DNA of 64,000 nt from Planctomycetaceae bacterium. Its GTDB lineage: Bacteria; Planctomycetota; Planctomycetia; Pirellulales; UBA7805. Positions within the stretch are counted from its first letter, which is position 1; each line of letters begins with the position of its first letter. A program made the translations under genes and the position numbers. Below, piece after piece: positions 38,453 through 47,836 of the stretch. The notes beneath the pieces were generated by a model. That model was given only the letters and a program-made list of their open reading frames with translations, searched no databases and was not told the origin of the DNA. Where the stretch lies: positions 1 through 64,000 of the forward strand of contig CACOUL010000001.1 of NCBI GenBank assembly GCA_902630355.1, in the 5' to 3' direction.

Positions 38453-40624
38453 ATGCATTCATTTATTCTCCGTCTCATCGTCGGCGGGTGGGTCACCTTG
38501 GTTGCCGCTTTCACCTCTCTTGCCGAAACAACGCGACTCACCGTACCGCATACCTTCCCCGCACATCCGCGGCTCTTTACTAATCCGGCTGAAATTGCGG
38601 AGTTCAAGTCGCTAGCGCAACGTGATCCGCAAATCGCGATGTTCGTTAACTCGTTGATCGAGCGACTTGAATCACAAGTCAAGGACGTACCCGAACCGAA
38701 GCGGACGATGACCGGAATGGAGAATCGATCGATCAGCACCTATGCCCGCGATATGGCCATCGGCTATATGCTTACCGATCGCCGGGAATTTGCAGATGCT
38801 GCGGCGCAGGTTCTGCTCGCGTATGCGAAAGTCTACCCGGGGTACGAGGTGACAGAAACGAAGGGCAAAGCGATGCCCTCCACGCTGAATGAAGCCCGTT
38901 GGGCTATCGACCTCGCAACCGCATACGACCTTATTTTCAACTCGGGCACCCTCACCGATCAGCAGCGTTCTGCTATCGAGGAGAATCTTTTTATTCCGTG
39001 CGGCGAAGTACTCCGAATCTGTAATCACAAAACGAGAAGTAACTGGCGCGCACGCGCCATCGCCGGACTAGGAGTGATCGGCTTCCTGATAGGCAACCGC
39101 GATTTTATAGACGAGGCGATTAACGGCTACATATCAGAGGATGGAAATCAACGCCGAAACGGATTTATTCAACACTTACAATATTCCATTCTCGGCGACG
39201 GGATTTTCTACGAACGATCATTTGGCTATCAGGCCTACACGACCGACAGCTATTTTCTGCTAATGGAGGCGGCTCGTCATAGCGGTGTTGACCTGTGGAA
39301 CCTTGCAGTGAACCACGACTCGCGCGACGCGGGGTCCGATCTCGAGCGAGAATTCGGTGCGCCGCGATCAAAAACCGTAAAACCAGTCTTTGATGCTCTC
39401 TTTTACAGGACCTTTAGCGACGGTGCCGTCACCAACGTCGCGAATGCGACGGCCGATCATTTTGTGCCCCGCCGATACTATGAGGCTGCGTGGCGAGCGT
39501 GGCGCGATCCGAAGTATGCATTCGCCGCGCGTTTATCTGCTGATGACACTCGTCCGTGGGACGACGAGCCCACCGGAAATACCCGTCGAATCGGGGATCC
39601 CTCAGATATCCTTTGGATTGAACCCGGACTTCCCGCCGGCTTCTTTTCGCTCGCAACCGACACCCGCCTCGGCAATTCAGGAATCCATCAAAATGGATGC
39701 ACGCTTTTTCCGAACGGTGGTTTTGCAATTTTGCGCCAATCGACAGACCCCGACTCCGTGTGCGTTGAAATGAATTTCGGCAACTGGGGATCCGGCCATT
39801 CGCACCCCGACAAACTCTCAATTGTCATCAGTGACGGTCGTCGCAAAGTGATACGCGAGGCAAATTACTTTGGATATGCAGATGACCAGTACCTTACCTG
39901 GGACCGGCAGACAATTGCCCATAACACGATTACCGTGGATGAAACATCGCAACTCCCACAAGGCGACGAGGCCGATCCGTGGCCCGTTCCGGTTCCTGGC
40001 ACCACCGTTCACGGGCGACCGATCTTCTTTCATCCCGGAAAGACTCTCAAAGCGTTTCGCGCGGAGTGTATCGATGCTTACCCGGGCGTCACGCTTACTC
40101 GAACGATCGCATTAGTCGACTCGGTGGTATTCGATTTTTATTCTGCAACTTCATCGAAGCCGCACCAATACGACTATGCGCTTCATGTCGACGCACCCGT
40201 CACCGCGACAGGCGGAAACTTCCATGATGTCTCTCCACATCCGCTCTCTGAACGCTACGGTTATCGCCATATCGATTTCCGCTCACAGGGCACGTCGCCC
40301 TTTGAGGCATCTCTCGGGCCAGACAGCCGCATCCAGTTTTTCAGCTCCGCCACAGCGATACTCGGCAAGGGCATCGCCAATAAAAAAGGGTCCCGCATGG
40401 CAGTGATTCTGCTTCGCAGGTCGGGGAACATGGCAAGCTTTGTAACGGCATTCAACCTGGCCGGTAATCACGCTTGCTCGCTTGTGCACAATGAAGGCAA
40501 TATCCAATCGATCCGCATCAGCCAGGATCGCATCCTCACCAATGGTCCCAAGGACATCGAACTGCGGACTGCCGACGGCAAACTGATTGATCGCGCATCA
40601 TCACAGTCCGCTTCGGTGCGTTAG
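38453..40624 (+). CDS. Secreted heparinase II/III-type polysaccharide lyase
   Basis: The start is the ATG at 38453, with a signal segment (LIVGGWVTLVAAFTSL) immediately after; the frame opens earlier (38204) inside the neighbouring gene and is rejected. The 723-residue protein has an N-terminal alpha-toroid (HPRLFTNPAEIAEF, AIDLATAYDLI) and a C-terminal beta-sandwich with GNWGSGHSHPDKLS, the conserved HxH/HxD metal or active-site patch of the heparinase II/III superfamily. This layout is shared by alginate and glycosaminoglycan lyases; the substrate is not readable. Confidence 0.88.
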   Translation: MHSFILRLIVGGWVTLVAAFTSLAETTRLTVPHTFPAHPRLFTNPAEIAEFKSLAQRDPQIAMFVNSLIERLESQVKDVPEPKRTMTGMENRSISTYARDMAIGYMLTDRREFADAAAQVLLAYAKVYPGYEVTETKGKAMPSTLNEARWAIDLATAYDLIFNSGTLTDQQRSAIEENLFIPCGEVLRICNHKTRSNWRARAIAGLGVIGFLIGNRDFIDEAINGYISEDGNQRRNGFIQHLQYSILGDGIFYERSFGYQAYTTDSYFLLMEAARHSGVDLWNLAVNHDSRDAGSDLEREFGAPRSKTVKPVFDALFYRTFSDGAVTNVANATADHFVPRRYYEAAWRAWRDPKYAFAARLSADDTRPWDDEPTGNTRRIGDPSDILWIEPGLPAGFFSLATDTRLGNSGIHQNGCTLFPNGGFAILRQSTDPDSVCVEMNFGNWGSGHSHPDKLSIVISDGRRKVIREANYFGYADDQYLTWDRQTIAHNTITVDETSQLPQGDEADPWPVPVPGTTVHGRPIFFHPGKTLKAFRAECIDAYPGVTLTRTIALVDSVVFDFYSATSSKPHQYDYALHVDAPVTATGGNFHDVSPHPLSERYGYRHIDFRSQGTSPFEASLGPDSRIQFFSSATAILGKGIANKKGSRMAVILLRRSGNMASFVTAFNLAGNHACSLVHNEGNIQSIRISQDRILTNGPKDIELRTADGKLIDRASSQSASVR

Positions 40625-40654
40625 GCTCCCCGCGATCCCCTTTCTTACGCGGGC

Positions 40655-41404
40655 CTAATTACTTACGAGTACTTCTAACTGATAGGGCTGATGCGACTTT
40701 GACGCCTCGTTTCCTTGTTCATCCAGCGTTGCCACTCTCCGCAATCGGCAGGCCGATAGCATACGCTCCCATTGCGCGCGATCGTATGTCCGCAATCGAT
40801 AACTGTCGCTATGAGTTTCGACACTCTGTGGCCGGCTTATCGTAAGGCGACTGTGGACTTCCTCAATCCTCCTGGCACGACTTGGTCTTTTGTAGGTGAT
40901 TTCCTGTCGTATATGACGGCGTCCCCTCGCTGCCAACCATAGATCCGTCTCATCTTTGTCCAGGCCATACCGCGCAAGGCTGATTCCCACAATATAGATG
41001 CCACCGGGTGCGAGGCTCGCGGCAATCTGATTAAGGTGTGAAATCGCATCGCTCTCATCGAGAAGATGGCGAAATGAACTGTGGGGATTGATCGCAATAT
41101 CGAATCGACGCTTACGTATTGGCCGGATGAAGTCGGCCATGCCAGCCCTAAAAATGTGGGCCTCGAGTCCTCTCGTTTCGAGAGAGTCTTTCGCGTATTG
41201 GATCATATCGGGATCGAGATCAAAGCCGCATGCGGAGAAACCTCGGCCGGCAATCACGCGAAGATGACGGCCGGTTCCGCACGCAGGCTCAAGCCAGGCG
41301 TTGGGCTTGCGCCCATAACGCCTTGCAATTCTGCAATAGAGATCGATGTCCTCCGCTGTACCTGGTGTGTTTAGCGTGTCGTAGTAGCTCGGCAGATGGT
41401 ACAT
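40655..41404 (-). CDS. Class I SAM-dependent methyltransferase
   Basis: The 249-residue protein has motif I WLEPACGTGRHL near 38-49, an acidic residue in FDLDPDMI for SAM binding, and NPHSSFRHL as motif IV. The C-terminal half is basic. Substrate is unknown. It is 18 bases downstream of the acyltransferase-like gene (41423-42652) in the same direction, so the two may form an operon; no functional link is obvious. Confidence 0.9.
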   Translation of the reverse strand: MYHLPSYYDTLNTPGTAEDIDLYCRIARRYGRKPNAWLEPACGTGRHLRVIAGRGFSACGFDLDPDMIQYAKDSLETRGLEAHIFRAGMADFIRPIRKRRFDIAINPHSSFRHLLDESDAISHLNQIAASLAPGGIYIVGISLARYGLDKDETDLWLAARGRRHIRQEITYKRPSRARRIEEVHSRLTISRPQSVETHSDSYRLRTYDRAQWERMLSACRLRRVATLDEQGNEASKSHQPYQLEVLVSN

Positions 41405-41422
41405 GATGCGAAGCGGCGCTTT

Positions 41423-42652
41423 TCAGATCCGGATAAAGATCTTTCGTTTATAGAGCCAGAAAAATCCGAGCCAGATCAGGACAAAGGCGAGCGCGCTGAC
41501 CAACAGTTGCCGCCACTCGGCCGACGCGAAATAAAATACCGTGTGGTTCAGATGTTTTCCTAGATTCGCTACCAAGGGCCGACATAACGTCCACGTAAGA
41601 ATGTAAATTGCGATAGAATTTGCCCCGAATACCACAAACAGAATGGCCCCGCGCCGAAAGCCCCACACATCAACCAGGGCATAAATCAGGCCAAGGACAA
41701 TCGCACAAATGCCTCCGCTATAGAGAACCCACGAAGGAGTCCAAATTTTTTTAATAATGGGACAGACACCCAGCCAATCAAACGAGAGCCCTAAAAGCAG
41801 GCTTCCAAGCCCAGCAACCAGGAGTAAGGTGATTTTTCTTTTCTCTCCCCGATTGGATTTAAGCAAGTGTCCGGCAAGCAGGCCCCCAATCATCGTCACC
41901 AGCGAAGGAATGAAATTCAGCGTGTAATAGGCGTGATTGGTAAATCCACCCGGTCGTTGAAACAGCCGCGAATTAAGTAGCCATGAATCGAATGCCTGTC
42001 CGGGATTCGTGACCACCGGATTGCGATCGTATCCGGCAGGCCATCCCGCGAGCGCAGAATCGCCGAGTCCGAACAGGGATGCTACCCCAGGCCAGAATTG
42101 CCATAACGCCCAATAGAAGACCAGAATTGCAGTCCCCGCACCCACCTGCACCCTCCACGATCGATCCCACAAGAGGAACAGAAACAGATACCCGAGTCCG
42201 ATCTGCGAGACCACATCTTCAAAGGTCCAATAAGTGGACGTCACGTGAGGGCGAAGCGAGCGGAGGACGACGCCCAACAGAATCAGAAATGCGGCCCGAT
42301 AGAACGCATGTCCGAACATTCTCCCGTACGACTGACCTAAGGCTTTACGCTTACCGTAGGAAAAAGGAACCGATACGCCCACAAGAAACATGAAGGAGGG
42401 CTGAATCATGTCCCATAGTCGAAACCCGTTCCATTCCGCCACACTCGATTGCCAGTCGGCATGGGTCCACTGCGCCGCCAGCACAGACCACAGAGAGCTT
42501 CCCGGAAATATCTTTTCTACGATTTTTGGCGTCAGCGCCACCGCTCCGGCGGCAAGCAGGAACATGACAAGGCCCCGGTAGACGTCGATCGATAAGAGTC
42601 TCGGAGGCGAAACCGCGGGCTCGCTGGTTTGTAGATCGTTTTCCCGGCTCAT
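41423..42652 (-). CDS. DUF5009/HGSNAT-like membrane acyltransferase
   Basis: The 409-residue membrane protein has about ten hydrophobic segments and opens with RLLSIDVYRGLVMFLL, the signature of the heparan-alpha-glucosaminide N-acetyltransferase/DUF5009 group. WDMIQPSFMFLVGVSVPFS is the next conserved block. The human enzyme acetylates glucosamine ends of heparan sulphate using acetyl-CoA across a membrane. In planctomycetes relatives are many and unassigned. Polysaccharide lyase genes nearby suggest amino-sugar handling, an inference. Confidence 0.88.
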   Translation of the reverse strand: MSRENDLQTSEPAVSPPRLLSIDVYRGLVMFLLAAGAVALTPKIVEKIFPGSSLWSVLAAQWTHADWQSSVAEWNGFRLWDMIQPSFMFLVGVSVPFSYGKRKALGQSYGRMFGHAFYRAAFLILLGVVLRSLRPHVTSTYWTFEDVVSQIGLGYLFLFLLWDRSWRVQVGAGTAILVFYWALWQFWPGVASLFGLGDSALAGWPAGYDRNPVVTNPGQAFDSWLLNSRLFQRPGGFTNHAYYTLNFIPSLVTMIGGLLAGHLLKSNRGEKRKITLLLVAGLGSLLLGLSFDWLGVCPIIKKIWTPSWVLYSGGICAIVLGLIYALVDVWGFRRGAILFVVFGANSIAIYILTWTLCRPLVANLGKHLNHTVFYFASAEWRQLLVSALAFVLIWLGFFWLYKRKIFIRI

Positions 42653-42765
42653 CGTTACACTCTCGCTCTGGCCCTATTTCCGGCGGCCCGACCCGTGCCA
42701 TACATCTGCGCGACGCGGCCATCTTACTCAGAATCACTCCCAACCGGCAGCCCAGCCCTCGGAGC

Positions 42766-42790
42766 CCTAAGGGAGAAGCGTCCCCTTAGG
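42766..42790. promoter_or_regulatory. Inverted repeat in the 42653-42943 spacer
   Basis: CCTAAGGG and CCCTTAGG flank a nine-base loop, and a smaller GGGC-TTC-GCCC hairpin lies near 42868. The divergent spacer has no ORF, no T-tract and no obvious promoter pair. The structure may be an operator or leader fold. Confidence 0.35.
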
Positions 42791-42943
42791 ATGCGGTGGT
42801 TGGCTGCATCAGCCGAGACACCGGTACTGGAGGCCGACCCCATAATCGGCCCCTGAACATTTCGGGCTTCGCCCTGGGGTGCAGCGAGCGTTATATTAGA
42901 TCCTCGCAGAGCCCTTTTATCGCCCGATGACCGCGATCGCAGC

Positions 42944-44470
42944 ATGATACGCCACTCCACACCATCAGACCCGAAAATGAGCGACAGCCCTCGCATCTTA
43001 ATTATCGGTGCGGGAGTGAGTGGGATCTGCATGGGAATCCAACTCCTCCGGCATGGGCACCGAGATTTCCGGATCATCGAAATGTCAGATGATGTGGGCG
43101 GCACATGGCTCGACAATACCTACCCCGGTTGCGGCTGCGATATTCCCTCCATGCTCTACTCTTTCTCGTTTGCAATGAACGGCAACTGGAGCAGGAAATA
43201 TGCGCCACAGGATGAGATCCTTAATTACTTTCGCAAATGCGTCGATCGTTTTTCCCTTCGGGATCATATCCAGTTTCAATCGGCCGTTGAGAAAGCCCAA
43301 TGGCACGAAGAAGACAAACGCTGGGAGGTGGCCCTCAAAACCGGCGAGGTGATCCATTGCAATATTCTTATCAGTGCCGTAGGGCAGTTGAGTCGTCCGC
43401 GACTGCCGGCGATTGAAGGGATCGATTCGTTCAAAGGGCCACTTTTTCACTCGGCTCGATGGGAACACTCCTTCAACCCCGCGGGTAAACGCGTTGGGGT
43501 GGTCGGCAATGGCGCCAGCGCGATTCAACTGATACCAGAACTCGCTAAACAAGCCGAGCAGGTGGCGGTCTTCCAGCGATCGCCCAATTGGATCCTGCAC
43601 CGCCACGACCATAGGTACCCGTGGCTCTGGCGGCAGTTGAATCGGCTGCTTCCGGGTTTCTCTCGCGTTCAGCGATGGATAATGTATCTCTTTTTTGAAC
43701 TTCGCATTCTCTGCTACAACCGCCGCACTGCATTGAACCGCGCATTTACAGGCTGGAGTCGCCGCCGAATGAAACGCGTCGCACCGCCAGACCTCCACGA
43801 CCAACTCATTCCGACATTCCCGGCAGGATGCAAACGGGTCCTCCTGTCCAACAACTATTTACAATGCCTACACCAATCGAACGTCGACCTCATTACCGAT
43901 TCGATCGCCGCAATCACAGAACGCGGCATCCAGACCGGCGCCCGCGAGATACCCCTCGATGCCATCGTCATGTCAACCGGCTTCGAGGCCAACCGCTTTC
44001 TCTATCCGATGGAGATCATTGGCCGCCGGGGCCAAACCCTCGATGACTTATGGTCGCGACGGCCGAAGACAATATTAGGACTTATTGCGCCAGAGTTCCC
44101 CAATTTTTTCATGCTGTATGGACCAAATACGAACCTAGGCCACAACTCCATCATTTTCATGGTGGAATGCCAGGTCCGCTACATTCTTCAAATGCTTTCG
44201 CTCCTTGACCGAAACGGGGCTGACGCCTTCGAGGCAACCGAGGAGGCGACGGATCGCTTTGACACGATTCTCCAGAGCGAACTGAAGCGAAAGGTATGGA
44301 GTGGCTATGCGGGAAGTTGGTACAAAAACGCTTCGGGAGACATCACGAACAATTGGTGCCGATCGACGCTGGCCTACTTTTGGCAGACACGTCGGGTCGA
44401 CAAATCAGCGATCCGTATGTCGACCAGGCAGTGTTCGACTGCCGCCGTATCGACACCAATTGCCCGCTAA
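42944..44470 (+). CDS. Flavin-dependent Baeyer-Villiger-type monooxygenase
   Basis: The 508-residue protein has two nucleotide-binding glycine motifs, GAGVSG near 22 (FAD) and GNGASA near 188 (NADPH), and between them FKGPLFHSARW near 163-173, which fits the Baeyer-Villiger FxGxxxHxxxW fingerprint exactly. It oxidises ketones to esters or lactones, or related substrates, with NADPH and O2. ATGs at 42944 and 42977 are both possible; neither has a clear ribosome site. It is divergent from the acyltransferase-like gene. Confidence 0.93.
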   Translation: MIRHSTPSDPKMSDSPRILIIGAGVSGICMGIQLLRHGHRDFRIIEMSDDVGGTWLDNTYPGCGCDIPSMLYSFSFAMNGNWSRKYAPQDEILNYFRKCVDRFSLRDHIQFQSAVEKAQWHEEDKRWEVALKTGEVIHCNILISAVGQLSRPRLPAIEGIDSFKGPLFHSARWEHSFNPAGKRVGVVGNGASAIQLIPELAKQAEQVAVFQRSPNWILHRHDHRYPWLWRQLNRLLPGFSRVQRWIMYLFFELRILCYNRRTALNRAFTGWSRRRMKRVAPPDLHDQLIPTFPAGCKRVLLSNNYLQCLHQSNVDLITDSIAAITERGIQTGAREIPLDAIVMSTGFEANRFLYPMEIIGRRGQTLDDLWSRRPKTILGLIAPEFPNFFMLYGPNTNLGHNSIIFMVECQVRYILQMLSLLDRNGADAFEATEEATDRFDTILQSELKRKVWSGYAGSWYKNASGDITNNWCRSTLAYFWQTRRVDKSAIRMSTRQCSTAAVSTPIAR

Positions 44471-44494
44471 ACCACACTTGCCCTTATTTTGTGT

Positions 44495-44516
44495 GTGGCG
44501 ATGATTACGTCGCCAC
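44495..44516 (+). promoter_or_regulatory. Inverted repeat between BVMO and ABM genes
   Basis: GTGGCGA and TCGCCAC flank eight bases, 25 bases after the monooxygenase stop. No T-tract follows, so this is a weak terminator candidate at best. Confidence 0.3.
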
Positions 44517-44611
44517 CAGTGGCTTTGGCATTTGGTTTCCATAAGTAGATGGTCGCCCGACGCGGAAGACGGACACGTTTTTGAACAAACTAATCACTTT
44601 TTCGGTTTTTC

Positions 44612-45274
44612 ATGACAAACCAACACGATGTTTTTCGTGCAGAGGAAAACGTTCACTTTATCGTGCAGCTTGAGGGAAACGCCGACGATCGCGAAAAACT
44701 GGTCGCCGCACAACAGGAATTCCAACAAGCTGCGAGTCGCTTTCCCGGATTCCTCTCAGCCGAAACCAAAGAAATATCCGAACATTCCGATCGCGTGATC
44801 CGACTCGTCGGCATCTATTCCTTCACATCTGCCGAAACCCTAGTGCGATGGCTTGAATCTGACGAAAGGCGCATGCTCATCAAGCGATTTGATAACAAAT
44901 TAGGCAGGCGCGTCCTTGTCCAATATCCACAAAGCGCCGCTGGCTTTACTGCATGGCTCCACCTTCCGGTCGAAAGAGGACATCTACCGAGTCACGCGCC
45001 CAGGTGGAAAATGTGCCTTATCGTTCTCGCTGCTCTTTATCCACTGGTGATCACCCTCGGCGCATGGATTCCGCAATGGCTCCCCCGAGCGACCAAACCA
45101 AGCCTTCAACTGTTAACCGCTGCGCTCGCGGTGACAGCGATGGGGTTTGTTTTCGTCCCGATCATCGGTTGGATGATGAGATCCTGGCTTGCCACCGAAC
45201 GTTGGACCGGGCACATTACCGGATCAATCCTGCTCGCTGGACTGATTCTCGTGGTGTGGCTTATCGCACACTGA
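44612..45274 (+). CDS. Antibiotic-biosynthesis-monooxygenase-domain membrane protein
   Basis: The 220-residue protein has an ABM-like ferredoxin fold at about 10-100 (HFIVQLEGN, SRFPGFLSAE, VRWLESDERR) and three hydrophobic segments in the C-terminal half. In this layout the ABM domain would be cytoplasmic and anchored. The ABM family includes small monooxygenases, but relatives with TM segments are of unknown role. It follows the BVMO gene by 141 bases on the same strand. Confidence 0.8.
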   Translation: MTNQHDVFRAEENVHFIVQLEGNADDREKLVAAQQEFQQAASRFPGFLSAETKEISEHSDRVIRLVGIYSFTSAETLVRWLESDERRMLIKRFDNKLGRRVLVQYPQSAAGFTAWLHLPVERGHLPSHAPRWKMCLIVLAALYPLVITLGAWIPQWLPRATKPSLQLLTAALAVTAMGFVFVPIIGWMMRSWLATERWTGHITGSILLAGLILVVWLIAH

Positions 45275-45300
45275 GGTTGTCACGGCCGACGTACCACAGC

Positions 45301-45663
45301 TCATCGCCCGGGCCAACGCGAGCCTACCGATCGAATTCGTCCTGAACTCCGTGCCGGTCGAGCGGGGGGCTTCCGCACACGATAGATTCCTCCCATCGCC
45401 AAGAGGCTGGCGATCCCGACACTTGCAAGAACGTAAGAATAGGGCTCGGGAAGCAGGCGCTGCATCTCTGTGGCGTGACCTGAAGCCTCCTCACATGAAG
45501 TAAACGCGGCATCACCCGGTTGCCCGTACGTCACCGCATGCGACACGCTCAAGATCGAATATGCCTTATAGCCACTGGCGCACTCGGCCTCTCGCGCCGC
45601 TAAGAAAAAAACCATCAGCATGACTGCGCCCGGCAGAATCCGAGAACCTCGCCAGATCTCCAT
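45301..45663 (-). CDS. Small PEP-CTERM-type exported protein
   Basis: The start at 45663 is preferred because GAGGAG lies six to seven bases before it, whereas for the ATG at 45669 it would abut the codon; the product is 120 residues. A signal peptide (AVMLMVFFLAAREAECA) is followed by a short serine/glycine-rich region and LLPEPYSYVLASVG, a hydrophobic run and RVRK, the PEP-CTERM arrangement. A basic tail of about 20 residues follows, which is longer than usual. It would be anchored and processed by an exosortase, not seen in this window. Confidence 0.65.
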   Translation of the reverse strand: MEIWRGSRILPGAVMLMVFFLAAREAECASGYKAYSILSVSHAVTYGQPGDAAFTSCEEASGHATEMQRLLPEPYSYVLASVGIASLLAMGGIYRVRKPPARPARSSGRIRSVGSRWPGR

Positions 45664-45888
45664 CGCCATCTCCTCACCGCAGGCAAGCCATTACAAGCAA
45701 TGCCCAGCGCATTCCCGATCCTGGCACATCGGTCCGCCGGCTCACCTGCCTCTCTGTTTTGCACCCCCGACCTCAAAATAACCGCATCATTATTTTTCGA
45801 CAAGAAATTTGAAGGGGGAACGAGCGCGAATGCGAAATTTTCGCCTTACCCTGAACGAGCAATTCTTTTTCAACGCCGATGTCGAACG

Positions 45889-45928
45889 AGCCCGTGAGGG
45901 ACACGCACCTTCCACTCCCTCACGGGCT
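45889..45928 (-). terminator. Strong stem-loop after csrA
   Basis: Perfect 13-bp arms at 45889-45901 and 45916-45928 (AGCCCGTGAGGGA and its complement) enclose a 14-base loop, 22 bases after the csrA stop. No T-tract follows on either strand, so it is probably a Rho-linked 3' end or an mRNA-stabilising fold. In the csrA transcript the loop contains GGA, the core of CsrA binding sites. Confidence 0.6.
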
Positions 45929-45950
45929 GTCCGACGTAATGAATTCCCGA

Positions 45951-46184
45951 TTACCTTCGGCCGATCAGGTCAGACCCGGTAATCTTGACTTCCGAGACCC
46001 CCAGGTCGGATGCAGCAAGTGCTTTCTCAATGTCCGCCTGCCGCAGTTCATCACGCACCACCGATACATGCCGCGGTGCTGAAATACCTAGACTCACCCG
46101 TTTACCACGCATCGTACAGACCACAATCTTGATTTGATCTCCGATCCAAACAGACTCTCCTTGCCTTCTGCTGATCACTAACAT
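45951..46184 (-). CDS. csrA: Carbon storage regulator CsrA
   Basis: The 77-residue protein starts at 46184 with GGGGAGG five bases upstream; the longer frame is unsupported. It matches CsrA at its start: MLVISRRQGESVWIG, IKIVV, GKRVSLGISAP and the RDEL region that holds the RNA-binding arginine-rich edge. CsrA dimers bind GGA motifs near ribosome sites and control translation of carbon and motility genes. A TATTAT -10-like box lies on its strand at 46205-46210. It is isolated on the minus strand. Confidence 0.95.
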   Translation of the reverse strand: MLVISRRQGESVWIGDQIKIVVCTMRGKRVSLGISAPRHVSVVRDELRQADIEKALAASDLGVSEVKITGSDLIGRR

Positions 46185-46666
46185 GACGGCCTCCCCGTGA
46201 TGAGATAATACGGTTTGCGCAATCGTCGTCGAACGCGACCACCGCGCGGATTCCATCGACTCCAGCACCCAGAACAGGGGGCTGAAGGGCCCTTCTCACG
46301 CGTTCATCCGCATGTCCCGGGGACCTTCGGTCGTCGCCGTAAAGCTCCAGGGCGCGGCGAAGAAAAAACCGCCAAAAGACGAGACAAAACGGTACGGTTC
46401 TTCCCTCAATGCGCTGTATACCCGTTATCGAGTCCGCCTGTCAAGTTTTTTGCTAGCCGCCCGGAAAACTTCGCCAACAAATTCTTTCCAACTATCCATT
46501 TCGCTTCTATTGCGCCAATTTATCGATTTCTTAAACTTCAATGCTTACCCATGGCCCACTTAACGACCATTGCACGGCACTGAAACCCGCACCTCGCCAC
46601 CGTATGAGTTCTGCGTTAGAATATTTGCCTGCCGGGCGGTCTTTTTTAATGGAAGGATACTTTTAG
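46185..46666. other. Intergenic region between csrA and the saccharopine-dehydrogenase-like gene
   Basis: The 482 bases hold the probable csrA promoter region on the minus strand. ORFs here lack ribosome sites and recognisable content. The plus-strand end has GGAAGG 13 bases before the next ATG. Confidence 0.5.
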
Positions 46667-47803
46667 ATGTATCGAGTACTTTTGCTGGGTGCCGGAAAAA
46701 TCGGGCGCATGATCACGCGTCTCCTTTCGGATACTGGGGATTATGAACTTCTCGTCACCGATGCGAACGCCGCAGTGCTTGAGCGGCTCGACGGGTGGCC
46801 TCGTGTCTCGACCCGCGTGATCGACGCCGAAAACGCCGACGAGATTGCCGACGCTATGCAGGGATGCGATGCAGTCATTTCGGCGCTAAGTTTTTATTAC
46901 AATCCAGTTGTTGCAGAGGTTGCCCTCAAAGCCGGCGTGAGCTACTTCGATTTGACGGAAGATGTTGCGACCACGCGTCGGGTACGTGCCTGTGCCGAAT
47001 CGGCCAAAACGGGTCAGGTTTTCATGCCACAATGCGGCCTTGCCCCCGGGTTTATTTCCATTGTCGCAAATCATCTCTGCGCTCATTTCGATAAACTCGA
47101 CGCCGTACGGATGCGAGTAGGAGCACTCTCGAAATTCCCAACCGGGCAACTGAAATACAATCTTACGTGGTCAACCGACGGGCTGATCAACGAATACTGC
47201 AACCCCTGTGAGGCGATTCACGACGGCAACCCCATCGAGGTGCTTGCTCTTGAAGGTCTCGAGCAGTTTTCTCTCGATGGTGTCCGCTACGAAGCATTCA
47301 ACACCAGTGGCGGACTTGGCACGCTGTGCCAAACACTTGCCGGCCAAGTGCGTGAGCTCAATTATAAAACCATACGCTACATGGGCCACCGCGACCTGGC
47401 GGTGCTCCTCGTCCGCGAGTTAGACCTGGGGCAGCGTCGCGACATATTCAAAGACATTCTTGAGCATGCGCTTCCGGTCACGTTTCAGGATGTTGTAGTG
47501 ACGTTTTGCACGGTCACCGGCTGGCAAAAGGATCAGTTTGTCCAAATTACCGACGCCCGCAAAATCTACCACCAAACGATTGACGGGGAAAATTGGAGTG
47601 CTATACAGATCACTACGGCTGCGGGTGTTTGCGCTGTTCTTGACCTGTTCGTGACCGGACATCTGCCAAAAACTGGCTTCCTTCGCCAGGAAGAAGTTGA
47701 GTTCGATACCTTCATGTCGAATCGCTTCGGTCAGCTCTATGCATCGGACATTAGTGCTTCGACTAATCCGACCAATATCTCCCTGGCCAACGTTACTGCG
47801 TAG
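46667..47803 (+). CDS. Saccharopine-dehydrogenase-family protein
   Basis: The 378-residue protein has an N-terminal Rossmann fold with LLLGAGKIGRMI near 5-16 and the family pattern (VISALSFYYNP, MPQCGLAPGFI). Saccharopine dehydrogenase/reductase members catalyse lysine-related NAD(P)-linked steps; a glutamate-forming enzyme would give aminoadipate semialdehyde. The following gene, 33 bases on, is an ALDH7-type enzyme that uses that product. The lysine-ketoglutarate reductase half is not seen in this window, so the reaction is inferred from the neighbour. Confidence 0.88.
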   Translation: MYRVLLLGAGKIGRMITRLLSDTGDYELLVTDANAAVLERLDGWPRVSTRVIDAENADEIADAMQGCDAVISALSFYYNPVVAEVALKAGVSYFDLTEDVATTRRVRACAESAKTGQVFMPQCGLAPGFISIVANHLCAHFDKLDAVRMRVGALSKFPTGQLKYNLTWSTDGLINEYCNPCEAIHDGNPIEVLALEGLEQFSLDGVRYEAFNTSGGLGTLCQTLAGQVRELNYKTIRYMGHRDLAVLLVRELDLGQRRDIFKDILEHALPVTFQDVVVTFCTVTGWQKDQFVQITDARKIYHQTIDGENWSAIQITTAAGVCAVLDLFVTGHLPKTGFLRQEEVEFDTFMSNRFGQLYASDISASTNPTNISLANVTA

Positions 47804-47836
47804 TATCCCAACTCCTCCACGCTGGGCCCCTTTCCC

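Noticed and set aside
40629-40653. GC hairpin between the convergent lyase and methyltransferase genes
   Set aside because: Arms are only six bases with a bulge and no T-tract, so it was not called a terminator.
43085-43804. A 239-codon minus-strand ORF within the monooxygenase gene
   Set aside because: The plus strand has the full Baeyer-Villiger fingerprint and two nucleotide-binding motifs.
46215-46583. A 122-codon ORF in the spacer before the saccharopine-dehydrogenase-like gene
   Set aside because: It overlaps the csrA upstream region, has arginine-rich low-complexity sequence and no ribosome site.
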